NCBI RefSeq assembly: GCF_001637325.1
Contig: NZ_LRXL01000037.1
Span: 579,757 to 643,756 of the forward strand
Source: Cochleicola gelatinilyticus
GTDB taxonomy: Bacteria > Bacteroidota > Bacteroidia > Flavobacteriales > Flavobacteriaceae
Length of the DNA: 64,000 bases
Reading direction: 5' to 3'
Shown: in pieces, positions 33,931 through 42,238 of the stretch
Layout: each line of letters starts with the position of its first letter
How positions within the stretch are numbered: the stretch's first letter is position 1
The notes under the pieces: generated by a model
Seen by the model: only the letters and a program-made list of their open reading frames with translations
Told to the model about the DNA's origin: nothing
Database searches by the model: none
Translations under genes and position numbers: made by a program

Positions 33931-34467
33931 ATGGGCTTCACAAAATTTTTATATACTACAGTCTTTGGTTGGAAAATCAACGGTGATTTTGATCGTGCTA
34001 TAAAGCGGTCTGTATTAATTTGTGCGCCTCATACCAGTTATCAAGATTTTCTTATTTCGATTGCGGCAAGAAGAATCTTAAAAGTGGAGATTAACTTTGT
34101 TGGGAAAAAAGAATTATTTACCGGTGCTTTTGGATGGTTCTTTAAATGGATGGGGGGAGCACCGTTAAATCGGGGTACTTCAGAAAATAAAGTTGAAGCT
34201 ATTTCAAAAGTAATTCAAGCACACGATGAGTTTCGACTTGCAATCGCTCCCGAAGGAACCCGAAATAAAGTTGAGAAGTGGAAAACCGGATACTATTATA
34301 TCGCTATTTCTGCAAATGTTCCAATTATTCCTATAGGTTTCGATTATCCAAATAAAACAATTCATATCGGGAGCGCATTCTACCCAACAGGAAACATTCA
34401 AAACGACGAAAACACCTTGAAAAGTTTCTATAAAGGAATCATCGGAAAATTTCCCGATAAATGTTAA
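33931..34467 (+). CDS. PlsC-like 1-acylglycerol-3-phosphate acyltransferase family protein
   Basis: 178 aa short acyltransferase. The catalytic H-x4-D is CAPHTSYQDFL, and EGTR (APEGTRNKVEKWKTGYYYIA region) is the substrate motif. It lacks an N-terminal helix of the long PlsC forms but has hydrophobic FGWFFKWMGGAPLNRG. Acts on acyl-CoA or acyl-ACP and a lysophospholipid or lipid A-like acceptor at the membrane. Directly behind the KdsB-KdnB fusion, so a role in lipopolysaccharide/lipid metabolism is likely. Exact acceptor unknown. Confidence 0.85.
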   Translation: MGFTKFLYTTVFGWKINGDFDRAIKRSVLICAPHTSYQDFLISIAARRILKVEINFVGKKELFTGAFGWFFKWMGGAPLNRGTSENKVEAISKVIQAHDEFRLAIAPEGTRNKVEKWKTGYYYIAISANVPIIPIGFDYPNKTIHIGSAFYPTGNIQNDENTLKSFYKGIIGKFPDKC

Positions 34468-34647
34468 TTCTAGCTACGAGAATTTAACAGAAATTTAGAT
34501 TAATATCTTGTTAATAGAAATCACCTTGTGTTTCCGTAACACTTTGTTAATCAGATATGTGTTGTTAAATGTTAGTTAAGTGTTTTTTAGGTTTTTCAAA
34601 GTTGTTCTACTTATTCCTATCTATGTAGAAATAAAAAAAACAAACTT

Positions 34648-35673
34648 ATGAAATCAATTAAATTTTTAGCAATGGCTGCAATCGTATCATTTGGTATGGT
34701 GTCTTGTAGCGACGATGATGATAACGGTGGCGAAATTCCATCTGAAGATCTTAGAGTAGAACTGTATGCTTCTAGTAATACCGATGGAAATGTTACTAAG
34801 TACGATATGAGTGATATGAGCAATACCACTTCAGAAATGTTTGTAACATTATCAACCGATTCTGAAGGTCTATATTATGATGATGACACTAACGAGTTAA
34901 CATTGTCTTCAAGAGCCCCATTACAATTAAATACGTACGCAAATATTGATGCAGCAACAGATGGTGTTACATTAAATGCTACTATTAGTTCTTCACCAGT
35001 TTTATTAAGTCCTAGAGATTTAGCAGTAAACGACGACATTTATGTTGTGTCCGATAATGCAGATGTAGATGGTGATACTACTACGAATGATGGAAGATTA
35101 TTTGTATTTGTAAAAGGAGATAACGGGTTTACACTTCGTAATACTGTAACAGTAGATTTTGCAGTATGGGGTATTGAATTTGTTGGAAATAACCTGTATG
35201 CAGTTGTAGATAAAACAAATCAATTAGCAGTATTTACTAACTTTAGTGCATCAAATACTACAGACGCTACAGTAGCTGCAAGTAAAACGATTACAGTAGA
35301 AGGTATTGTTAGAACTCATGGTATTGGATACGATGATGGTACAATGATCTTAACTGATATTGGTGATGCAGCAGTAGATAACGATGGAGGTTTCCATATT
35401 ATAACCGATTTCGACTCTAAATTCTCTGGCGTTGCAGATGGTGGAACATTAGCGGTTAGCGATCAAGTTCGAGTTGCAGGAAGTAATACTTTTTTAGGAA
35501 ATCCTATTTCGGCTGAATTTGATTCAGATACTAATACTGTTTTTATTGCTGAAAGAGCAAATGGAGGAGGAAGAGTACTTGCTTTTACCAATGCTGATGC
35601 AGGCGGTAATATTGCACCTAGTGTAAATAATACATTAAGCGGTGCATCTTCATTGTATTTTTACAGTGAATAA
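34648..35673 (+). CDS. surface lipoprotein with beta-propeller-like repeats
   Basis: 341 aa. A lipoprotein signal peptide ends in FGMVS-C, and the mature protein begins C-S-D-D-D-D, an acidic run like the lipoprotein export signal that sends lipoproteins to the cell surface in Flavobacteriia. The body has repeated blade-like segments (SPRDLAVNDDIYVVSDN, AVWGIEFVGNNLYAVVD, RTHGIGYDDGTMILTDIG, PISAEFDSDTNTVFIAERA), suggesting an NHL/SMP30-type propeller with about five to six blades. No catalytic residues are evident. Function unknown. A strong terminator follows. Confidence 0.78.
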   Translation: MKSIKFLAMAAIVSFGMVSCSDDDDNGGEIPSEDLRVELYASSNTDGNVTKYDMSDMSNTTSEMFVTLSTDSEGLYYDDDTNELTLSSRAPLQLNTYANIDAATDGVTLNATISSSPVLLSPRDLAVNDDIYVVSDNADVDGDTTTNDGRLFVFVKGDNGFTLRNTVTVDFAVWGIEFVGNNLYAVVDKTNQLAVFTNFSASNTTDATVAASKTITVEGIVRTHGIGYDDGTMILTDIGDAAVDNDGGFHIITDFDSKFSGVADGGTLAVSDQVRVAGSNTFLGNPISAEFDSDTNTVFIAERANGGGRVLAFTNADAGGNIAPSVNNTLSGASSLYFYSE

Positions 35674-35695
35674 GTTCATACGAAACACTTAACTT

Positions 35696-35729
35696 AAAAG
35701 CCCTTTTCATTTCTGAAAAGGGCTTTTTT
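35696..35729 (+). terminator. intrinsic terminator after the surface lipoprotein
   Basis: 12-bp stem AAAAGCCCTTTT / AAAAGGGCTTTT with an 8-base loop and T-run. It can also work for the convergent yebC transcript. Confidence 0.9.
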
Positions 35730-35748
35730 ATTATATAAAATTTAGACG

Positions 35749-36471
35749 TTATTCGTCAGCGGTTTCTTCCATCGTGTGATATACGTTTTGAACATCATCG
35801 TCTTCTTCTAATTTCTCTAAAAGTTTCTCTACATCGGCAGCTTCTTCCGAAGTAAGCTTCTTAGTTACTTGAGGAATTCGCTCGAAACCTGAAGATAAGA
35901 TCTCAATGTTATTTTCTTCTAAATACGCTTGAATGGCACCAAAACTTTCAAAAGGAGCGTAAATAAGAACTCCATCATCATCTTCGAAAATTTCTTCTAC
36001 ACCGTGATCGATAAGTTCTAACTCTAGTTCTTCCAATTCAATTCCTTCTCCATTAATTCTGAAATTACAGGTATGGTCGAACATAAATACGGTAGACCCA
36101 GATGTTCCTAAGCTTCCGTCTGTTTTATTAAAGTACGAACGTACATTAGCAACGGTTCGTGTGTTATTGTCGGTAGCTGTTTCAATAAGAATAGCAATTC
36201 CATGTTGCGCGTAGCCTTCAAACAAAACTTCTTTAAAATCTCCTAACGATTTATCGCTGGCGCGTTTAATTGCACGTTCAACGTTATCTTTAGGCATGTT
36301 TACCGCCTTGGCATTTTGAATTACAGCACGTAATCGGGCATTCGAATCGGGATCTGGTCCTCCTTCTTTTACTGCCATTACAATATCTTTTCCAATACGT
36401 GTAAACGCTTTCGACATCGCCGACCAACGTTTCATTTTTCTCGCTTTTCTAAATTCAAAAGCTCTTCCCAT
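35749..36471 (-). CDS. yebC: YebC/PmpR family regulator (TACO1-like)
   Basis: 240 aa. The three-domain YebC protein: MGRAFEFRKARKMKRWSAMS and FTRIGKDIVMAVKEGGPDPDSN in domain I, NMPKDNVERAIKRA, GYAQHGIAILIETATDNNTRT and SGSTVFMFDH. Described as a DNA-binding transcription regulator and, more recently, as a factor helping ribosomes at proline stretches. The C-terminus is acidic. It is separated from its promoter core at 36537 by about 60 bases. Confidence 0.93.
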   Translation of the reverse strand: MGRAFEFRKARKMKRWSAMSKAFTRIGKDIVMAVKEGGPDPDSNARLRAVIQNAKAVNMPKDNVERAIKRASDKSLGDFKEVLFEGYAQHGIAILIETATDNNTRTVANVRSYFNKTDGSLGTSGSTVFMFDHTCNFRINGEGIELEELELELIDHGVEEIFEDDDGVLIYAPFESFGAIQAYLEENNIEILSSGFERIPQVTKKLTSEEAADVEKLLEKLEEDDDVQNVYHTMEETADE

Positions 36472-36536
36472 AATTCAAATTTGTTTAGTATGGCTTTCCG
36501 AAGAAACCCTTTATTCTTTAATAAATTAGTGCAACC

Positions 36537-36544
36537 CAAATATA
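36537..36544 (-). promoter_or_regulatory. promoter core of yebC
   Basis: TATATTTG on the minus strand matches TAnnTTTG. A TTTA sits about 21 bases upstream in place of TTG. Confidence 0.45.
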
Positions 36545-36604
36545 AAAAATCCTACCTATACCCGCTAAAATTTAAAAAATGATTTTAGCAGCTCTTTTAG
36601 GAAG

Positions 36605-36886
36605 TTACCCCATTAGATTGTCTATTGTTTTGGCTAGTTCGAAATCCTTCTCAGTAACTCCATCTGCATCATGTGTGGAAAGACTAATGCTTACCGTATT
36701 ATACACATTCGACCAGTCTGGATGATGTTGTAGTCGCTCTGCTTCAAACGCAATGCGAGTCATCATGGTAAAGGCCTCTTTAAAGTTTTCAAATTCAAAG
36801 GCGGTGTGAATGCTATTTTCAAAATATTCCCAACCTTCAAAATCTTTCAGTTTTTCGTTAATTTCTTTCTCTGTAAATGCTTTCAT
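36605..36886 (-). CDS. pterin-4a-carbinolamine dehydratase
   Basis: 93 aa from ATG 36886 (MKAFTEKEINEKL), which removes 17 residues of the longest open frame that overlap the upstream gene. The active-site stretch is RLQHHPDWSNVYNTVSI; the two histidines and the tryptophan fit the family. The enzyme dehydrates 4a-hydroxytetrahydrobiopterin from aromatic amino acid hydroxylases and doubles as the DCoH dimerisation factor in animals. No phenylalanine hydroxylase is in the window. Four bases after the RmlD-like gene, so in one operon with it. Confidence 0.92.
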   Translation of the reverse strand: MKAFTEKEINEKLKDFEGWEYFENSIHTAFEFENFKEAFTMMTRIAFEAERLQHHPDWSNVYNTVSISLSTHDADGVTEKDFELAKTIDNLMG

Positions 36887-36890
36887 AATT

Positions 36891-37751
36891 TTAATTTCTA
36901 AATGTTGTAATTTCCTCTGGTAATGTACTGTCTTCAATTACTTCGGAAACTGTAATTGTATACGGATCGGGTAAGGGATTTATTTTTGAAAGTATCGCCG
37001 CATACCGATCGTCATTACTAGTAAATACGCTCTTAAAGATAGGCATTTTAGTATTCATAGTAGAAGCGATCTCCCGAAACAGGTCTTCATGATGCGTCAT
37101 GTCGCTGCTTGCTAAGTGAAAAATTCCCGACAGTCGTTTGTTTAAAATATAGTGAATTTGCTGTGCAATTTTTTGTGCCGTAGTTACCGAAATAATAACA
37201 TTAGGATATACCTCGAATGCCGCTTGATGTTTTATTGCTTCACGAAATTGGATGATCCGAGGGGAATGAATCCCTAAAACCATGGGCAATCGCAATACCG
37301 CTGTTTGTGCGGGGATTTCAGTAAGTAAAATTTTTTCTACGGAAGCTTTAAATTTTCCCTCAACACTTTCTGAAACAGGTTTGTCATTTTCATAAGAAGG
37401 AAGGTGGTGTCGCGCACTGAAAACACTAGCGGAAGATACATATAATAAGTTGCTGTAATGATGCTGTTGAATGTATTTTGATAGTGTTTTGTATAACTGA
37501 AACTGTGCTGCAAAATCTCCGTGAATACAAGAAATTATAAAACTCGGGCGTATTTCCTCGAGAATAGTTTCAATAGTGTCTTCTTCTACACAATAACGAT
37601 AAAAAACCTGATTCGATTTATAAAAGTCGTTAGGAGTGCAATAGGTTCCATAAACATCAAAATAGGAGGTAAGCTCCTTATAGATCGTATTGCCAATAAA
37701 TCCACTAGCACCAAGAATTAGAACAATATTTGTACGTGCGGTTGTTTCCAT
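36891..37751 (-). CDS. RmlD-like NAD(P)-dependent sugar-nucleotide reductase/epimerase
   Basis: 286 aa extended SDR. The Rossmann glycine motif is LILGASGFIGNTIYKEL (GxxGxxG form) near residue 12. The usual YxxxK is not obvious: SASVFSARHHLPSYENDKP precedes a lysine-poor stretch, with GKFKASVEK instead. Related to dTDP-4-dehydrorhamnose reductases but with low motif quality, so the catalytic role is uncertain. It ends four bases before the pterin dehydratase. Confidence 0.7.
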   Translation of the reverse strand: METTARTNIVLILGASGFIGNTIYKELTSYFDVYGTYCTPNDFYKSNQVFYRYCVEEDTIETILEEIRPSFIISCIHGDFAAQFQLYKTLSKYIQQHHYSNLLYVSSASVFSARHHLPSYENDKPVSESVEGKFKASVEKILLTEIPAQTAVLRLPMVLGIHSPRIIQFREAIKHQAAFEVYPNVIISVTTAQKIAQQIHYILNKRLSGIFHLASSDMTHHEDLFREIASTMNTKMPIFKSVFTSNDDRYAAILSKINPLPDPYTITVSEVIEDSTLPEEITTFRN

Positions 37752-37769
37752 GTAAGACTCCTGTATCCG

Positions 37770-38684
37770 TTAAAAAATGGATAAATTGGTCGCTGTAGTA
37801 AATGCTTCCAAAGCTTTCATGCCTAGATATGAATTCCCTTTCGGATTTAAACCCGGCGACCAACACGTTAACGTAAACTCGTTAGGTAATAGTGCCACAA
37901 TTCCACCTCCAACACCACTTTTTCCAGGAAGTCCAACCTCGAAAGCAAATTCCCCGGCTTCATCGTAAAACCCACAAGTAAGTAGAATGGCATTTATCCG
38001 TTTTATTTGGTTAAGAGTGAGGTATTCACAATTTCGTTGACATTTCCCTCTATTGGCAAACAAATAAAATGAATTTGAAAGCTGCTCACAGGTCATTTCA
38101 AGTGAGCATTGATGGAAATAAAAGTCCATTACTGTTTCCACATCGTTGTGAAGATTATCAAACGATTTTAATAAGTTGGCAATTGCATAATTTGTAAAGC
38201 CAGTTTTTGCTTCAGATATTGCTACTTTTTCATTGTAGATAATCGATTCGTCATTAGCAATATTACGAACAAATTGTAAAAAATCTTTTTTAGGGTCATC
38301 GAGTTCAGATACTAATATATCTGCCATAACAATAGCTCCAGAATTTATTAACGGATTTCTTGGAATTCCTTCTTCTTGTTCTAATAGCGCAAGATAATTA
38401 AATGGGTTTCCAGAGGGTTCAACATCCACCCGTTTCCAAACATCATTTCCTATGAGAGACATTGCTTTTCCCAAAGTAAAAACTTTAGAAATACTCTGTA
38501 TTGAAAAAGATTCATTCCAATCACCTACATAAAAATTATCTCCATGTAATCGGTTTAAATACATTCCAAATTTATCGGGATCTACGTTTTTTAATTCGGG
38601 AATATAAGCTGCAACTTCACCGTGATCTTTGGTTTTTTTTAGGTCACTATATATTTTATCTAAAATTTTTTGATATTCAACCAT
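37770..38684 (-). CDS. glsA: glutaminase A
   Basis: 304 aa glutaminase of the serine beta-lactamase-like fold, converting glutamine to glutamate and ammonia. Visible: the start region KDHGEVAAYIPEL, SIQSISKVFTLGKAM (S-x2-K nucleophile motif), NPLINSGAIV, and LPGKSGVGGGIVALLP. Length and motifs match the family. Monocistronic; an AT-rich upstream region without a clear promoter. Confidence 0.95.
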   Translation of the reverse strand: MVEYQKILDKIYSDLKKTKDHGEVAAYIPELKNVDPDKFGMYLNRLHGDNFYVGDWNESFSIQSISKVFTLGKAMSLIGNDVWKRVDVEPSGNPFNYLALLEQEEGIPRNPLINSGAIVMADILVSELDDPKKDFLQFVRNIANDESIIYNEKVAISEAKTGFTNYAIANLLKSFDNLHNDVETVMDFYFHQCSLEMTCEQLSNSFYLFANRGKCQRNCEYLTLNQIKRINAILLTCGFYDEAGEFAFEVGLPGKSGVGGGIVALLPNEFTLTCWSPGLNPKGNSYLGMKALEAFTTATNLSIF

Positions 38685-38758
38685 TAATTTACTTTAGGGT
38701 GTTTAGTTTACTAGCAATCAAATGTTTAATTATATTTTTTAGACTAGACTAAAATATT

Positions 38759-39841
38759 TTATGCTTTATAAAATGGAGTTTTTACTACTGTTGCTGGTAC
38801 GGTGTTTTTCCGAATCTGAATTATGATTTCTGTGCCTGGTTTAGAAAGTGCTGTCGGTACATAACCAAGTCCAATTCCCTTATTAACTGAAGGTGCCATA
38901 GTTCCACTTGTTACCTCTCCTATCTTTGTTCCGTCGGCATCAACAATAGCATATCCTTGTCTAGGAATACCACGTTCGTTAAGTTCGAATCCAACTAATT
39001 TGCGTTGAACTCCATCTTCTTTTTGTTGTTTCAGATTGTCTGAGTTTACAAAATCTTTGGTGAATTTAGTTACCCATCCTAAACCAGCTTCTAAAGGAGA
39101 AGTAGTATCGTCGATGTCGTTTCCGTAGAGGCAATATCCCATTTCAAGTCGAAGCGTATCACGTGCAGCCAATCCAATTGGTTTTATTCCGAATTCAGCT
39201 CCTGCTTCCATTACTTTCGTCCAAACTTGTGCTACTTCCGAATTTTTACAATAGATTTCGAAACCGCCACTACCTGTGTATCCCGTAGCACTAATAATAA
39301 CGTGTTCAATTCCAGCAAAATCAGCTATTTTAAAGGTGTAAAATTTTATTTCTGAAAGATCTACCGAAGTAAGTGACTGCATCGCTTCAATCGCTTTAGG
39401 TCCTTGAATGGCAAGGAGTGAATAGTCTTCCGAGAGATTTTTCATGTCAGCACCCACAGTGTTGTTTGCTTGAATCCAATCCCAGTCTTTCTCAATGTTT
39501 GAAGCATTTACAACCAACAACCATTTTTCTTCTTCAATGCGATAAATAATAAGGTCGTCAACAATTCCACCTTTTGCATTGGGTAAACAACTATATTGTG
39601 CTTGTCCATCTACCAATTTAGAGGCATCGTTGCTGCAAACACGTTGTATGAGCGCCAAAGCGTTAGGTCCTGTGATTAAAAATTCTCCCATGTGGGATAC
39701 GTCAAATACGCCAACTGCATTTCTTACAGTTTCATGTTCGGCATTAACACCTTCGTAGGATACAGGCATATTATACCCTGCAAAGGGTACCATTTTAGCG
39801 CCAAGTTTTTCGTGAATATTGGAGAGTGCTGTGTTTTTCAT
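38759..39841 (-). CDS. gcvT: aminomethyltransferase (glycine cleavage T protein)
   Basis: 360 aa tetrahydrofolate-dependent T protein of the glycine cleavage system. Typical stretches: [34 protein letters not shown], and the C-terminal barrel ([18 protein letters not shown]). It is the last gene of the thr cluster, with its own promoter core in the spacer behind thrC. GcvP and GcvH are not in the window. Confidence 0.95.
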   Translation of the reverse strand: MKNTALSNIHEKLGAKMVPFAGYNMPVSYEGVNAEHETVRNAVGVFDVSHMGEFLITGPNALALIQRVCSNDASKLVDGQAQYSCLPNAKGGIVDDLIIYRIEEEKWLLVVNASNIEKDWDWIQANNTVGADMKNLSEDYSLLAIQGPKAIEAMQSLTSVDLSEIKFYTFKIADFAGIEHVIISATGYTGSGGFEIYCKNSEVAQVWTKVMEAGAEFGIKPIGLAARDTLRLEMGYCLYGNDIDDTTSPLEAGLGWVTKFTKDFVNSDNLKQQKEDGVQRKLVGFELNERGIPRQGYAIVDADGTKIGEVTSGTMAPSVNKGIGLGYVPTALSKPGTEIIIQIRKNTVPATVVKTPFYKA

Positions 39842-39869
39842 AGGATAGTATTGGTGAAATTTTAAAGTG

Positions 39870-39877
39870 CAAAGGTA
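39870..39877 (-). promoter_or_regulatory. promoter core of gcvT
   Basis: TACCTTTG on the minus strand matches TAnnTTTG, 28 bases before the gcvT ATG. It gives gcvT an independent start within the thr cluster. Confidence 0.5.
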
Positions 39878-39888
39878 CTATTTACCGA

Positions 39889-41190
39889 TTAAGATTGTAA
39901 TAAATAGGACTTGAATTCGGTATAGTTTTTAACAGAATGAGCTTTCTTTTTCTTCTTAATTAACTCTTGAATGTGTTTTGGAATTTCTAGTTTTATGCCA
40001 GTTGAGTTCTCAACAACATCTAAGAACTTAATTGGGTGGGCTGTTTCGAGAAAAATTCCTTCCTCTTCAGAATTATTTTTTAAGTATTTCTGAAGCCCTA
40101 AATAGCCGACGGCACCGTGCGGATCGGCAATATAGTTGTGCTTATCGTATAATTCTTGAATAGCATTTTTTGTTTCCTTATCTGAAAATGAATAGGAGGT
40201 AAGTACTTTTGAAAGTGCCTTAAAATCGTTATTAAATAGCTTTTGAATGCGAATAAAATTACTCGGGTCACCAACATCCATTGCATTAGAAATAGTTGCT
40301 ACGGAAGGTTTTGGAGAATAGGTTCCACTTTCCATAAAAGAAGGAATCACATCATTACTGTTTACGGAAGCCACAAATTGAGCGACCGGCATTCCTAATC
40401 GCTGAGCTACCATTCCTGCGCAGATGTTTCCGAAATTTCCGCTAGGTACTGAAAATACTAAAGGTTTAGAAAAATCTTTGCGTTGTTGATATGCGTAGGC
40501 AAAATAAAACGATTGCGGCAACCATCGTGCTACATTGATTGAATTTGCCGAAGTTAACGAGCGATTTTTAATAATAGATTCGTCTAGAAATGCTTTTTTA
40601 ACCATGGCCTGGCAATCATCGAAACTACCTTCAACTTCCAGTGCTGTGATGTTTTGTCCAAGAGTAGTTAATTGCTTTTCCTGAATATCGCTCACTTTTC
40701 CGCTAGGATAAAGAATTACCACCTTTACCCCTTCAACTCCCAAAAAGCCATTAGCTACTGCGCCACCAGTGTCACCACTGGTCGCAACCAGTACCGTAAC
40801 TTCCTTTTTTTCTTTGGAAGTTTCAGAAAAGTACCCGAGACAGCGAGCCATAAAACGCGCGCCTACATCTTTAAAAGCCATGGTTGGACCGTGAAATAAC
40901 TCTAGGGATGCTATGTTTTCAGTAACTGAAACTAGCGGAAAATCGAATGAAACCGTATCTTGAATGATCTCTTTGAGTGCCGAAGCAGGAATTTCGTTCC
41001 CAATAAACTGTTGAATCATTTCGAAGGCGATCTCTTCTTTTGAATAATGCTGTATATCTTCAAAAAACGACTTTGGTAAAGGCTTAATTTGCTCCGGGAA
41101 ATACAATCCCTTGTCGGGTGCGATTCCTCTAATTACTGCTTCTTTAAAAGAAGTCTGTGGTGCCTCCCCATTTAAACTATAGTATTTCAT
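39889..41190 (-). CDS. thrC: threonine synthase
   Basis: 433 aa PLP enzyme converting O-phosphohomoserine to threonine. Motifs: MKYYSLNGEAPQTSFKEAV at the N-terminus, the Schiff-base lysine in HGPTMAFKDVGARFM, VATSGDTGGAVANGFL, and SVPSGNFGNICAG. Third gene of thrA-thrB-thrC, 35 bases after thrB. Confidence 0.97.
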   Translation of the reverse strand: MKYYSLNGEAPQTSFKEAVIRGIAPDKGLYFPEQIKPLPKSFFEDIQHYSKEEIAFEMIQQFIGNEIPASALKEIIQDTVSFDFPLVSVTENIASLELFHGPTMAFKDVGARFMARCLGYFSETSKEKKEVTVLVATSGDTGGAVANGFLGVEGVKVVILYPSGKVSDIQEKQLTTLGQNITALEVEGSFDDCQAMVKKAFLDESIIKNRSLTSANSINVARWLPQSFYFAYAYQQRKDFSKPLVFSVPSGNFGNICAGMVAQRLGMPVAQFVASVNSNDVIPSFMESGTYSPKPSVATISNAMDVGDPSNFIRIQKLFNNDFKALSKVLTSYSFSDKETKNAIQELYDKHNYIADPHGAVGYLGLQKYLKNNSEEEGIFLETAHPIKFLDVVENSTGIKLEIPKHIQELIKKKKKAHSVKNYTEFKSYLLQS

Positions 41191-41225
41191 ATCTGTATTA
41201 TAATTTATACTCGTTTTGTATTTTC

Positions 41226-42170
41226 TTATTCCTCGTAAACTGAAATAACCCGACTGCCCTTCTCACTCACTTTCGAAACATGTGTATCTATTTTTATTTC
41301 TGAAGTTTGGTATAGGGAATTTAGCTTTTCTGAAACAGCATCAGCAATTTCTTCCCCCTTACATAAGGCAAACATTGAAGGTCCCGAACCGCTTATACCA
41401 AATCCTAATGCTCCTGTTTGTAATGCGATATTTTTCGCTTTGTCAAACAAGGGAAGAAGCTCCTTTCGATAGGGCTCGATTAACACATCTTTTAAACTTC
41501 GAGAGATAAGATTGTAATTGCTCGTGTATAGCCCCGATACAAATCCTGCAAGGTAGCCCGCTTGTTGTATCGCATGTTGTAAAGGCACTACTTTCGGTAA
41601 TATTTCTCGGGCGTCTTTCGTGTTAATTACTAAATGAGGATGAATAATAGTCACATATAAATTGGCAGGGGTTGGAAGCGAAACCACTTCAAAAGGATCG
41701 TATCCTGGAATAAGTGTAAATCCGCCAAAAATTGCGGGTGCAACATTGTCAGCATGTTCATTTCCGCTGGCAACTACTTCTCCTTTCATTCCGAAATACG
41801 CAAGTTCCTCAAGTGAAAGCGGATTCTCCAAAAACTGATTGATACCAAATACAACGGCCGCCGCACTCGCCGCACTACCTCCCGTACCGCTTCCGAGGGG
41901 AATTCCTTTTTTAATCTGTAGTTCAAATCCAAAGTCTACTTTTAAATATTCCAGCATAGCCAATCCTGCTACTCCAGCAACATTTTTTGAAGCTTCTAAT
42001 GGAAGAGTTGCTCCAGTAATAGAGGTGATGCGAATGCCATTTTTAGGGACCTTTGTTAAGGTGATTATATCTCCCATTCCTTCAATAGCAAAGCCTAGGA
42101 CATCGAACCCGCAATTTACATTTGCAACTGTTGCCGGAGAAAAGATAGTGACGGTTTTCTTGCTATTCAT
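41226..42170 (-). CDS. thrB: homoserine kinase
   Basis: 314 aa GHMP kinase. ATG 42170 (MNSKKTVTIFSPATVANVN) is preferred to the upstream ATG at 42197, since homologs start at this strand. The ATP loop is IPLGSGTGGSAASAAAVV; the C-terminal GHMP motif is LGFGISGSGPSMFAL. It phosphorylates homoserine for ThrC. 68 bases after thrA. Confidence 0.96.
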   Translation of the reverse strand: MNSKKTVTIFSPATVANVNCGFDVLGFAIEGMGDIITLTKVPKNGIRITSITGATLPLEASKNVAGVAGLAMLEYLKVDFGFELQIKKGIPLGSGTGGSAASAAAVVFGINQFLENPLSLEELAYFGMKGEVVASGNEHADNVAPAIFGGFTLIPGYDPFEVVSLPTPANLYVTIIHPHLVINTKDAREILPKVVPLQHAIQQAGYLAGFVSGLYTSNYNLISRSLKDVLIEPYRKELLPLFDKAKNIALQTGALGFGISGSGPSMFALCKGEEIADAVSEKLNSLYQTSEIKIDTHVSKVSEKGSRVISVYEE

Positions 42171-42238
42171 TATTTGTTTTTGTTTAAATATCTGCAATTG
42201 AATACACTAGTGCGATTGTGATTTTTATTAGTCTTTTA

